This document shows, piece by piece, positions 46,501 to 55,391 of a DNA stretch of 64,000 nucleotides. Within the stretch, counting starts at the first letter, position 1. Every line of letters begins with the position of its first letter. The stretch comes from Wandonia haliotis (GTDB lineage Bacteria > Bacteroidota > Bacteroidia > Flavobacteriales_D > Crocinitomicaceae), in contig NZ_BAAAFH010000003.1 in NCBI RefSeq assembly GCF_039523435.1, positions 310,001 to 374,000 on the forward strand, written 5' to 3'. The translations under genes and the position numbers were made by a program. Below the pieces are notes generated by a model. That model was not told where the DNA came from and ran no database searches. It was given only the letters and a program-made list of their open reading frames with translations.

Positions 46501-47517
46501 ATGAGTCCAGAAGAAAGAGAGAAGGAATACAGAAGAATGCAGTCTGTATTCAAAAAAGATAGTCGAATCAAGGAGTGCTTTCATCACAATAAAGAAGAAT
46601 GTGAAGGAAAGATTAAACAGTCTCACAGTATTCAAAGGAATGGGAGGTTATCAATTATTGAAGGTGAGGTTAACGGAAATCAATCAATTTATACTTTTAC
46701 TAGCTTCAAGTCTTCACCAGAAAGAATGTTACAATCTCTGGTTCCAATAGGTAAAAAGGAAGCATCTACATTCTTTGGATTTTGTGATTATCACGACACT
46801 AATTTATTTTCTCCAATTGAAAATTTTGAATTTGACGATAGTGATGAACATTTGTTTCTTCATTCATACAGGTCTTTTGCTCATTCATATCACAGAAAGC
46901 AGGAAGAAGTTAATATTTATAGTAATCCCGAATCTGACTTTATCAAAACCTTACCCCCACAGTTTGTAGATACTTTTATCGAGGGGTTACAAATGGGAGT
47001 AAACGATGTGAAACCACACAAGGAAAGCTTAGATAAAGCATTGGACAATAAGGAGTATGACTATTTGGAATATCTTGTATATGAAAAGGACGGGCTTTAT
47101 CCGTTCGCTGTTTCTTCAGGAATGTCTCCTAGAGTCTCTTATTCTGGAAAACCTATGAATAATCATGTAGACGAAACTCTACCATGGTCTATGCCTCTGA
47201 TTACCTTTCTTCCAGATAAAGCCAAGACTTTTGTAATTATAGCAGCCTTTCCTGACGATAAAAATGCTGTGAACCTGTTAGATGAGTTATACGAACTAAA
47301 TGACTATCAGTTAGAAAGAGCAATTACATCTCTAATAATTGCTAATTGTGAAAATACATTTTTCTCACCCAAAGTGTGGAGAAAAATGAGCGACAAACAA
47401 AAAAGAGAATTACTCAACGAGTTTGAAATAAATACAAATGGCATGCAGTATCGGGATAAATTCTTTCACAGCAGGTTTAATTTCTTTTCGGATTTCTTTG
47501 AAATTTCTAATCTTTAG
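46501..47517 (+). CDS. uncharacterised protein with Cys/His motif (possible zinc-binding nuclease-like)
   Basis: A 338-residue soluble protein. Its conserved-looking N-terminal block has Cys26-x7-Cys34, SHSIQRNGRLSII with His42, and then FFGFCDYHDTNLFSPIE with Cys95 and His98. The paired Cys and His residues suggest a zinc site of the treble-clef or HNH kind, but I cannot show catalytic residues. I recall similar proteins only as uncharacterised singletons in accessory regions. A helical region follows (SYRSFAHSYHRKQEE). The next gene starts 3 bases after its stop, so the two form a cassette. Confidence 0.6.
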   Translation: MSPEEREKEYRRMQSVFKKDSRIKECFHHNKEECEGKIKQSHSIQRNGRLSIIEGEVNGNQSIYTFTSFKSSPERMLQSLVPIGKKEASTFFGFCDYHDTNLFSPIENFEFDDSDEHLFLHSYRSFAHSYHRKQEEVNIYSNPESDFIKTLPPQFVDTFIEGLQMGVNDVKPHKESLDKALDNKEYDYLEYLVYEKDGLYPFAVSSGMSPRVSYSGKPMNNHVDETLPWSMPLITFLPDKAKTFVIIAAFPDDKNAVNLLDELYELNDYQLERAITSLIIANCENTFFSPKVWRKMSDKQKRELLNEFEINTNGMQYRDKFFHSRFNFFSDFFEISNL

Positions 47518-47520
47518 AAT

Positions 47521-48072
47521 ATGGGAAGAGCAAAGAAAAACTGGGAAGAGAATGTTTTAATTATAGCGTTAGTAATAATCGTTATAATCTTAATCTACTT
47601 AGTTACTGTAGGAAAGGTTAATCTTACCAGTAAAATTGATAACGAGAAAGATGAGTCAATAGACCTAGCAAGGCACAGACATGCAAAGCTAAAAGCCCAT
47701 CTTGACAAACAAGAGAGTTTAAAGACGAAACTTCAAAAACTTTTTAAACGAATTTATTTTGTGATTAGAGTGCTTATTATAGCAGGATGGAGTGTAGGTG
47801 TCTTTACCTTAATAAAGTTTAATTTAATCAAAGATATTGGAGATTTTCTGGATTATTCTCAATTGCTCCTAATCGCCTTGTTAGTTATACATTTCCTAAC
47901 CTTTGGTACTATTTCTAATTTGAAGAGCTTCCTTGACAATATCAAAGGAAGGCTTGAAAATAGGATATGGGGTAAATACATAAATATTGACGAGAAGATA
48001 AAAAGCAATAAAAAAGAAATTAATTCGCTTGAACAACAAATTCTAAAATCAGAGAACGGCCCCCGAAACTGA
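47521..48072 (+). CDS. three-helix membrane protein, partner of the upstream gene
   Basis: A 183-residue protein of no recognised family. It has membrane helices at about residues 11-30, 79-99 and 112-130. A charged, probably coiled-coil segment (residues 38-75) lies between the first two, and a Lys/Glu-rich helical tail follows the third. It is 3 bases downstream of the Cys/His-motif gene. It converges tail-to-tail with the protease gene, with stop codons one base apart. Membrane effectors of this size are common in abortive-infection systems; that role here is inference. Confidence 0.65.
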   Translation: MGRAKKNWEENVLIIALVIIVIILIYLVTVGKVNLTSKIDNEKDESIDLARHRHAKLKAHLDKQESLKTKLQKLFKRIYFVIRVLIIAGWSVGVFTLIKFNLIKDIGDFLDYSQLLLIALLVIHFLTFGTISNLKSFLDNIKGRLENRIWGKYINIDEKIKSNKKEINSLEQQILKSENGPRN

Positions 48073-48073
48073 A

Positions 48074-50539
48074 TTAGGTTTCAATTTCGATCTCATTCTC
48101 TACTTTTATACTCTGATAAATAGGGATATTCGCCCCGAGTATCTCAATAGATACGGTTAAAGCGTAGGGCACTTCCTTTTTATTTTTGTCCCAACCTTTG
48201 TGCCCCCTTACAGCAAGACTGATTTCTTCTGGCAACTCATAAGATTTGATAACTGTCCAATCCTTTTGAAGAGAGCTGTTAGTTCTGTTTATTCCTTCAA
48301 CTGTACCGTGGTCACTTCTGGCTTTAATTTTCCAATCGAAATGACTCATTTCCTTACGAGCATCTTGATCGTAATCTGTTGCTTCTTCTTCAATTTCTTT
48401 TAAAGCGTAATCTTTAAACTCTTCATACGATTCTCCAATCTTAGCGGTTGACCAATCAACCCAAGTAGCTAGATATGATTTCGTTCTGCGTCTAGTACGC
48501 CTAATTTGAGAAGTAAATGCCAGTGTTACTTCAATTAGAATGTCATATTCATCTCCTTGCCCTCTAAGCTCTTCAGGGATTTTTAAAGAATAAATGTGTC
48601 CTTCCTCAGCGCTTATATTTCCCGTGTTGTAAAATGTGATTCTATGCTCGGTGTTCTTTGTAACCCTATCGAGCGAAGGAACTCCGTATCCAAAATGTTC
48701 TATGCTACTCCTTACTGGATTTAAAAAGTGTCCATTTGGAAGCCTTGCTCCTTGTGCTATAAAAGCACGAATTAGGTTATTCCCTTCGTCTGGATACAGT
48801 TGTTTTAAACGAGCTGCAATATGAGAAACCTTTGGCGTTGCAAATGAAGTCCCAACACTATCCCTTCCAATCGCGCCTCCTCCATGTAGGGTTGATCGTA
48901 TAAGTTCAGGAGCTAATGACTGATGCTCACGAACTTGGTTTAAACCATTCTTCGAAGCAACTAAAGCACCTCCGTATTCAACAACATCTGGTTTGATATG
49001 CCCCCAGATCCCGCTACCAATACGTGAGAACGCAGAAACATCTCCTTGCCCTCCTAAAGAAGTCCAGTTAACATCATCGAAACTACCTCCATTCAAAGAC
49101 CCCACTGATAGCGAAAAACTACTTTGTGAAGGGTTTGCCAATCGACAGTAATTTTCCTGCAAATAATTGGGGTATTCCTTCCCATTTGATAAATAATATC
49201 TAATGTCTGGAAATGGGATATTACCAACTGAAATCAAAAATAACGAATCTGCTTCATGAGTTAATTTGTCAAGAACAGCACTCCAAGTAGACATGTGTCT
49301 AGTTCTATGGGGAGATTTTGAACTTACTGATAAATTGAAGATTGAAATATCTGCATTATTACCTACTATTTCCTGCATCAAACTTGCAGGGTAATTATGT
49401 TTTAATCCATTATTGGCATCTAGGATTCTCAAATTTCTAACGAAACAAGGTAATTGGTAAGGACTAGTTAATCCTGTAACCCCATTTGGATACAAAATTG
49501 CCCCTGCAACTTTTGTTCCATGCCCACCTCCTGTAACTTGGTCAGCAGTCGAGGTGTCTCCATCTACATACGATTGGGAATTTCCCTGTTTGATTGACGG
49601 AGAAATTAATCTATGTCCTTCCATGATGCCACTATCAATAACTCCAACTTCAATAGCATCATCATTTGGAGGTTTTACCTCCAAGTCTATTTCAGGTAAT
49701 TCACTATCAGTACCATCAATACCTGAAATTTCTTCAATTTCTGAAACCTCAAATACGAATTGGTAATTTACAACAAGGTCTTTAAGCCCTTTCCCTGTGA
49801 TTGAAACCTCGCAACCAATACTATCTTCAAGATAAACTAAAGAGCTTGTTATTTCTCCGTAATGAGCAATGAAATCTTGAAAGTGAGATTCCCTTTGCAT
49901 TAGAAGCTCATCTCGTTCTTCAAGTTTTTCACGATACTTACGCAACCTTGTCTCTCCGCCTCGTTTAGTTGAATCGGGTTCTTTGCCAATTGGTTTAGCG
50001 AATGCAATAGAAACTTCCAAATTATAGACCTCATCATCTCTGATGTTTTCCCATTTCGCATACATCTCCTCGGATAAGATATGCTTTGGCTTCCAGTCTT
50101 CTCTATTTCCTTCGAATATCTCCCAGAAGTTAGCGATATTACCTGAACCACGTTCAGAAGTAATAAAGTCTGAAATTTTTTCTTCTAATGAACGGAAATT
50201 ATCCAAAGACGCACCAATGATATAACCCTCTTCTTCTTCGGAAATTATTTCAATACCAAAAGCTTCAAGATCAAATTCAGCATCAATAATAGCTGGGTTA
50301 ACCTGAATAAAAATTGGCACTATTTCCTCATCTATTGAAGCTAGATTATTTTGTTCTCGTAGATCAAAAGATTCCTTCCAATGCTCTTTTTTTTCAGTCG
50401 TCCACCGTTGAAGTTTCTGGCTATGCCCCTGTCTATTATTTTTATTTTCCTCGGTTCTCGGATTAGGCTTACCCCCTCCTTGCAAACGAGGTTTTCCCTC
50501 TAGTTTCTTTACAAACTTTAGGTGGGGGAATTGTTCCAT
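48074..50539 (-). CDS. ietS: subtilisin-like serine protease, IetS-type
   Basis: An 821-residue S8 family peptidase with no signal peptide. The N-terminus holds a Gly/Asn/Arg-rich block (LQGGGKPNPRTEENKNNRQ). A region of about 270 residues follows, then the protease domain with Asp302 in VIDSG, His340 in GGGHGTKVAG, oxyanion Asn440 in SVGN, and Ser565 in GTSFATP. A beta-rich C-terminal region follows. The ATPase gene lies 3 bases upstream. Cytoplasmic S8 protease plus AAA ATPase is the architecture of IetAS, first described as a plasmid toxin-antitoxin-like locus in Agrobacterium and later as an anti-phage system. All catalytic residues are present. Confidence 0.85.
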   Translation of the reverse strand: MEQFPHLKFVKKLEGKPRLQGGGKPNPRTEENKNNRQGHSQKLQRWTTEKKEHWKESFDLREQNNLASIDEEIVPIFIQVNPAIIDAEFDLEAFGIEIISEEEEGYIIGASLDNFRSLEEKISDFITSERGSGNIANFWEIFEGNREDWKPKHILSEEMYAKWENIRDDEVYNLEVSIAFAKPIGKEPDSTKRGGETRLRKYREKLEERDELLMQRESHFQDFIAHYGEITSSLVYLEDSIGCEVSITGKGLKDLVVNYQFVFEVSEIEEISGIDGTDSELPEIDLEVKPPNDDAIEVGVIDSGIMEGHRLISPSIKQGNSQSYVDGDTSTADQVTGGGHGTKVAGAILYPNGVTGLTSPYQLPCFVRNLRILDANNGLKHNYPASLMQEIVGNNADISIFNLSVSSKSPHRTRHMSTWSAVLDKLTHEADSLFLISVGNIPFPDIRYYLSNGKEYPNYLQENYCRLANPSQSSFSLSVGSLNGGSFDDVNWTSLGGQGDVSAFSRIGSGIWGHIKPDVVEYGGALVASKNGLNQVREHQSLAPELIRSTLHGGGAIGRDSVGTSFATPKVSHIAARLKQLYPDEGNNLIRAFIAQGARLPNGHFLNPVRSSIEHFGYGVPSLDRVTKNTEHRITFYNTGNISAEEGHIYSLKIPEELRGQGDEYDILIEVTLAFTSQIRRTRRRTKSYLATWVDWSTAKIGESYEEFKDYALKEIEEEATDYDQDARKEMSHFDWKIKARSDHGTVEGINRTNSSLQKDWTVIKSYELPEEISLAVRGHKGWDKNKKEVPYALTVSIEILGANIPIYQSIKVENEIEIET

Positions 50540-50542
50540 AAA

Positions 50543-51544
50543 TTAGCGATTGATGGCTTGATTTTCTTCTAGTGCATTATTCAAATCCTCGGGAGAGATT
50601 TCTTGATTGGAATTGATAATCGCCTTTTTTGCAGCATCATTAGCAATTTTCACAATGATGGCGTAAGACATGCCAATCATTTTCTTTGAAAAGCTTTTAA
50701 GATTGACTTTCGAACTCAATTTAAGCGCAGAAAAGCAAGTCTTTAAAAGTTGAACTATCTCCTTTTCACTTGGTTTAGGTAATTCGATAAAGTCATCAAA
50801 CCTTCTAAATAAAGCTTTATCCAAACTTCCCTCTAAGTTCGTTGTAGCAATCAATATTCCTTCACCATCATATTCTTCAAGCAACCCCAGAAGTATGTTT
50901 ACTATTCGGTGGATTTCTCCAACATCATTAGAGCTTACATCTCTTTGTTTTCCAATAATATCGAACTCGTCTAATAGTAAAACGCATGGGTAATTCTCTA
51001 TACTATCGAATAGGTTTTGAAGATTTGATGCCGACTCTCCAAGATAGGAGGATATAATAGAGTCAAATCGAACCTTATAAAAAGGTAAGCCTAAGTCCCA
51101 CGCAATACGTTCAGCCCCCATAGATTTACCACATCCAGATGATCCATAAAACAAAATCTTCTTTCGTGGCTTCAAACCATGATGAGCCAGTCTTTCTCTT
51201 GCTAGGTACTCTTTTTCAATACGCAAAATCTTACTCTCAACATCAGGAGAGAGTACCATTTCATGTCTTAAATGTTCATGCTCAATATGCGATGCTAAAG
51301 GGAGCTTGTATCTTCGATCAACGGGTACTCTATATTCCTTTGCAATTTTAAGGGGTGAAGGCGATTCTTCTCGTTGAGATACATTCTCGCTTAAAATCAA
51401 ACTTAGTTTACTAGCTAACTTTGAATGACCTTTTCGCTTTTCATCCTCGATTATGCTGTAAGCGACTTTCATCAAGGGAGAGTTTTCTTCCCCTTGAATG
51501 GACTTAAATAACCGTGTTAAAAGTGCTTGATTCATACAAAACAA
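50543..51544 (-). CDS. ietA: AAA family ATPase, IetA-type
   Basis: A 333-residue single-domain AAA ATPase. Walker A is GSSGCGKS (134-141), Walker B LLLDEFD (189-195), and sensor-1 TTN (234-236), with candidate arginine fingers at 247-248. A helical N-terminal region of about 110 residues precedes the domain. It directly precedes the S8 protease gene in the same direction. In IetAS the ATPase is thought to restrain or license the protease; the exact mechanism is not established. ATG at 51544 or 51535 could be the start. Confidence 0.85.
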   Translation of the reverse strand: MFCMNQALLTRLFKSIQGEENSPLMKVAYSIIEDEKRKGHSKLASKLSLILSENVSQREESPSPLKIAKEYRVPVDRRYKLPLASHIEHEHLRHEMVLSPDVESKILRIEKEYLARERLAHHGLKPRKKILFYGSSGCGKSMGAERIAWDLGLPFYKVRFDSIISSYLGESASNLQNLFDSIENYPCVLLLDEFDIIGKQRDVSSNDVGEIHRIVNILLGLLEEYDGEGILIATTNLEGSLDKALFRRFDDFIELPKPSEKEIVQLLKTCFSALKLSSKVNLKSFSKKMIGMSYAIIVKIANDAAKKAIINSNQEISPEDLNNALEENQAINR

Positions 51545-51576
51545 AGGTATGAATTAAAGTCGATTTTGCCTAATCC

Positions 51577-52109
51577 CTACTTGTTTAGTAATTCAGAAGG
51601 TTCTTTTAATATCTTGTATTCTTTAGATATATAAAACGGTGACGGAGCTTGTTTCAAAACATTTGTAGTTGATGTAACAGACACAAAAGCAATAACCTCA
51701 AAATACTCCACATTCGTATTATCAGCCACCTTAGCTTCTGCTTCCTTTTGCTCAACGATTACAAGTAATTCATCTGCTTCCATCTTTTTAGCTTCAAATT
51801 TCTTTTTCAAGTCCTCAATAGTTGAATTACTTGAATTGCTGAACGCATCTTGATTACCCTCTGTCAAATCGGAATACATAGCACCAAGCTCCTTTGCATC
51901 CTAAGCTCTTTTGCTTCATCAATAATAGCTTGCAAGTCCTCCGTTAGGTGTTTAACTTCAAGTTTCATTTTTGTTTCTGAATAACTTGCCTCGGCATTAA
52001 GATTCGTGTCTACTTAACTCTTTTGGTCTTCATCAATTTCATTAGTTTTTAGAACTGTGGTGTGATTTGCATTACAAGCAAATAATGAAAGGGATATAAA
52101 TAACATCAT
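51577..52109 (-). pseudogene. decayed lipoprotein gene with a coiled-coil middle (two frameshifts)
   Basis: Starting at ATG 52109 the frame encodes a lipoprotein signal (lipobox LFAC) and about 31 residues, then stops. A second frame continues with VDTNLNAEASYSETKMKLE and on to DEAKELR. A third frame carries DAKELGAMYSDLTEGNQ and the last 100 codons to 51577. The three pieces join into one coherent charged coiled-coil protein, so I read them as one gene with two indels rather than separate ORFs. No family recognised. The gene follows the intact lipoprotein gene by 12 bases. Confidence 0.7.
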
Positions 52110-52121
52110 TGAATTAATTTA

Positions 52122-52529
52122 CTAACGTATATACCTATATTTAGTTCTAAGATGGTTAGGATTATTATTGATTTGTAGTAACTCTAGAATACCTGGGTAA
52201 GTAGTTATATCTACTTTGTATTGGGCTTTATTTAGAACTACATGATCACACTTTATATCAAATAACATAGAACTACGCATAGAACTATAACAAGTTCCAT
52301 TGTCATAAAAATTCATATATTCTCCTTCAAACCCGGATACTGTACTATGCTCCAATCCATTATCTTCTACTAAATAAGTGCTTTCTAATATCCAAGTATA
52401 CCCTAATATTTGACCTGTCACATTTTCTTGCATGCATGGTACAACCGGAGGAGTAGGTTCTACAGTCTCTTTTTTGCAAGAGAGAGCGGAAATGGTAATT
52501 GTAGCCAAGATAAACATAGTTTTCTTCAT
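52122..52529 (-). CDS. small lipoprotein of unknown function
   Basis: A 135-residue protein with a lipoprotein signal ending in SALSC (Cys18). The mature part is beta-rich (GYTWILESTYLVEDNG, EYMNFYDNGTC, and so on) and resembles lipocalin-like META-type domains of Bacteroidota, but I cannot name a family. It is divergent from the XRE regulator at 52629 and leads the decayed lipoprotein gene. Confidence 0.6.
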   Translation of the reverse strand: MKKTMFILATITISALSCKKETVEPTPPVVPCMQENVTGQILGYTWILESTYLVEDNGLEHSTVSGFEGEYMNFYDNGTCYSSMRSSMLFDIKCDHVVLNKAQYKVDITTYPGILELLQINNNPNHLRTKYRYIR

Positions 52530-52628
52530 TTCTTTTCAATTTTAAGTTATTATTAGTAACAGCATGTATATAAGAATACTTACCGATGGGTCATTACAAA
52601 TATAACACGCATTCCTGACTTTTCGGTC

Positions 52629-52829
52629 ATGGAAAACAAAGAAATTTTATTGACCCTTGCGAATCGGTTGAAAGAGTTGAGAAAACAAAAGGGTGTTACC
52701 CAAGAAGATGTGTACAATGACACGGGCATTCATGTTGCCCGAATTGAACAAGGGAAAAGGGATATTAGCTATACTACGTTGTGTAGATTAGCGGAGTATT
52801 TCCAAACCAATCTCGATTTCTTCCAATAA
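52629..52829 (+). CDS. small XRE-type helix-turn-helix regulator
   Basis: A 66-residue protein that is a single Cro/C1-type HTH: LANRLKELRKQKGVTQEDVYNDTGIHVARIEQGKRDISYTTL. There is no extra domain. Regulators of this size often control neighbouring mobile-element or toxin-antitoxin genes. It diverges from the lipoprotein gene, and its stop is 3 bases from the end of the convergent HEPN-like gene. Confidence 0.85.
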   Translation: MENKEILLTLANRLKELRKQKGVTQEDVYNDTGIHVARIEQGKRDISYTTLCRLAEYFQTNLDFFQ

Positions 52830-52832
52830 AGA

Positions 52833-53324
52833 CTAACTTATTGGTGAAAAATATACCATAGAACCATTCTTTACCTCAAGACACTTTACAGGCAAGCTCT
52901 CAAATTCAATATTATATTGACTTTTAAAATAAACCAATAGAATGTCGAGGTTTTTAAGAGCCTTATTCATGTGTACATCATATGTCATGAAACTCTTCTC
53001 TCCATCAATCGTTTCTGGATTTTCATGACATAAATATCTTGCGCGCCTTGAGAGATTCATTAGCTTAACATAAGCCTTATATTGCTCCTCATTGAATTTG
53101 GTAATGGACAATTTATTTTCGGGATTCAAAGCAAACTTCACATCAGAATGAGACCGATAATGCATATTGGACATTTTTGCTATGTGAGCGTTAGCCAGGT
53201 GTACAGCAACATAAAAACACGTAGTTACTTGCCAGTCCCAATGATCGTTACATTGTTCATTAATTTGTTTGAGGAAAGCTAAATTTCGTTTAGCCTGGGC
53301 TATGTGTTCTTCAAATGATGCCAC
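52833..53324 (-). CDS. HEPN-like protein (candidate toxin)
   Basis: A 163-residue all-helical protein. The pattern DWQVTTCFYVAVHLANAHIA, followed by HYRSHSD (Arg57, His59) and LSRRARYLC, matches the HEPN-like proteins I recall with a helix, a short basic motif and a second helix. Many HEPN proteins are RNases of toxin-antitoxin and abortive-infection systems. The strict R-x4-6-H RNase motif is not obvious, so activity is uncertain. It follows the partner gene by 11 bases. Confidence 0.5.
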   Translation of the reverse strand: MASFEEHIAQAKRNLAFLKQINEQCNDHWDWQVTTCFYVAVHLANAHIAKMSNMHYRSHSDVKFALNPENKLSITKFNEEQYKAYVKLMNLSRRARYLCHENPETIDGEKSFMTYDVHMNKALKNLDILLVYFKSQYNIEFESLPVKCLEVKNGSMVYFSPIS

Positions 53325-53335
53325 AGGCTTTTCTT

Positions 53336-53818
53336 TTACTGACCGATAACGTGATAGTGTTCTGGGACGGTTATCTGATCTAGTTCCTCAACAATTGTAG
53401 TCGAAATGTGAAACCCTTCGTCGTGATATTTTGCATTCACTTTAGCCTCTGCCATGATTAGATTGTCTTCTGATTTTTCGTCATCATTCTTCAATTCAAT
53501 CCAAGCCAAAATTTTTGAATTACCCATGTCCAACGCCAAATTGTTATACTCCACACCACGTTTCTTGATTTCCGAAAGAAAGTCAATAATCATTTTTTCA
53601 ATGAAGTACATTGTTGAAGCAACACGTGTTTGTCTTAACACATCTTCAACATTATCTGACATGACAGCCTTATAGAATGCCTTTGTTTCGTCCGATGCAA
53701 GATCTTCAGTCATTAAAAACTTGTCCATTTCTATAGATGAGATTAGACCATTGAACCATGTGTCCATCTTTTCTGCATCAGTGCTTCCAGCAATCGACTT
53801 AAGTTGTTCGTTAACCAT
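53336..53818 (-). CDS. uncharacterised protein paired with the HEPN-like gene
   Basis: A 160-residue acidic protein, helical in the first 100 residues, then strand-rich with ILAWIELKNDDEKSEDN and EAKVNAKYHDEGF, and TTIVEELDQITVP near the end. I do not recognise it. It lacks the GSxxxG and DxD motifs of MNT antitoxins. Position directly upstream and co-directional with the HEPN-like gene suggests a partner or antitoxin. Confidence 0.5.
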   Translation of the reverse strand: MVNEQLKSIAGSTDAEKMDTWFNGLISSIEMDKFLMTEDLASDETKAFYKAVMSDNVEDVLRQTRVASTMYFIEKMIIDFLSEIKKRGVEYNNLALDMGNSKILAWIELKNDDEKSEDNLIMAEAKVNAKYHDEGFHISTTIVEELDQITVPEHYHVIGQ

Positions 53819-53963
53819 ACAAACGCCTTATTATTGATTTGATTACATAGCTAATATCCGAAAACTAGCTCATTTAGGTTTCGTTTAACTATAATTTAAA
53901 CTTATTCTAAATAACCTGTTCGAGTGAACAAAGTTAATGAATTCATTAACATGATAACAAATT

Positions 53964-55156
53964 TTACGCCACATTCCCCCAAAAGAACCCATGTTGGTTC
54001 ACCAAATTTGCGTGTTCTTCCTTTGTCACCTTCACATACTTCAAGAACACCTTTTCTGTTCTGTGACCTGTAATTGCCATGATTGCTAAGGTTGGCACAC
54101 CCGCCTTGTGCGCGTTGGTCGCAAAACTTCTTCGTGCGGTATGAGATGAAACAAACTCGCATTTGGATTTTCTAGTTGTGATTTTCTTACCTCCACATGT
54201 TCTCGTAAGTGAAACCAATTCCGTCAATCCGACAATTCGACAAACGTCCTTTATGTATTCGTTGAACTTTTGGTTTGAAATCAATCTTGGTGTTCCGTTG
54301 TACTTATCTAATATCGCCTTTGCTATCGGTGTAAGGGAATGATTACTTCTTCATCTGTTTTTTCTGTACGTACCTTTAGCATTGTTCCATTATTGATTAA
54401 GCTATCATTGTTCAACTTATCGTAGTCTTGCGAACGTACACCTGTATAACAAGCCAACAGAAATAAATCACGCACATTGTCTAAATGTCTATTTGGCAAT
54501 ATTGTCATTTTCATTCGTTGAAGTTCGGTTTCGTTCAAGTAGATTGCTTCTGATTCTTCCGACGGCTTTTTGAAATAACGACTGCGATATATTAAGTTTT
54601 CGTGCAATCCTTCTTCAAATGCGGAATGAACAATTGTTTTAAAATTCTTAATTATGTTTCCTACTGAGTTGGTAGATAAGTTTAATTCTGAAACACAATA
54701 TGCCACCAAACTGTTGTAAAAAGACAAGTCAATTTTGTCAAATGTCAATTTCACACGCTTAAATTTTTCAGAGTTTTCCAACTTAACCAATGTATTGTTT
54801 AGTTGTTTAAGAGTTGCGGGTTTCCTTACTCCAACTGAATTTTCGATGAAACGTTTAGCGTAAATTACAATTCTCTGGCCGTTGTCAATTGAAAAATCGG
54901 GGTCGGTCAACTTTAAGCGTAGTTCATTTATCCCATTTGCTAGATTGGCTCTTGAAAGTTCACCTTTCTGTTGTAGTCCACGGATCAAAGCCAGTATTTC
55001 GGACTTGAATGTGTTGATTAGAATATTGGTTTCTACACCACCTGCATCCTTTACTGTTTGAGTTTTAGAATTGAACTTTCCTTCTTTGACAGAAATACCC
55101 AAAGCACATTTGGTTCTGATTACTGATACTGAAATGTCGGCATACAGATATTGCAT
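53964..55156 (-). pseudogene. tyrosine recombinase/integrase with one frameshift
   Basis: Two frames together encode a phage-type integrase. The 5' part (from 55156) has the SAM-like core-binding domain and the first catalytic Arg in CYTGVRSQDY, and stops at 54323. One missing base near 54322 would join it to the second part, which holds HTARR (H-x-x-R), TGHRTEK and the catalytic Tyr in FLKYVKV. All five catalytic positions except for the frameshift look intact. The N-terminal arm-binding segment is also shortened by some 15-20 residues relative to homologues. Probably inactive unless the frameshift is a sequencing error. Confidence 0.85.
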
Positions 55157-55169
55157 ACCCGACTTTTGT

Positions 55170-55391
55170 TCACTCTAATGCTTTCGGATAGTTTTTAACC
55201 ATTCGTTTAAAAGTTCCTTCAATTTGCTTTTCTGTATAGGGTTTATCAGTCACAGGCATGGTAAATGTGATGAATTCATCGGAATGTTCCTTCACATACG
55301 ACGGATCGTACTGAAATACGTCTTCTCCTCCATGGATTTCCGTGATCGTTCCTGCAAGGGAATCTTTATAGAATACTTTTCCCTGTCTCAA
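55170..55391 (-). pseudogene. truncated HipA N-terminal subdomain (HipS-like) gene
   Basis: A 73-residue frame starting with TTG at 55391, overlapping the stop of the hipB remnant. The first 52 residues match the N-subdomain of HipA kinases (RQGKVFYKDSLAGTI, then TFTMPVTDKPYT). The expected FF..LLPEGW ending is missing. The last 20 residues do not resemble HipA, and the kinase part (HipT) is absent. Its stop lies only a few bases from the truncated integrase start, so a rearrangement junction lies here. Confidence 0.65.

Noticed and set aside
53336..53818. MNT-type nucleotidyltransferase antitoxin
   Set aside because: The GSxxxG and paired Asp motifs are missing, so only partnership by position remains.
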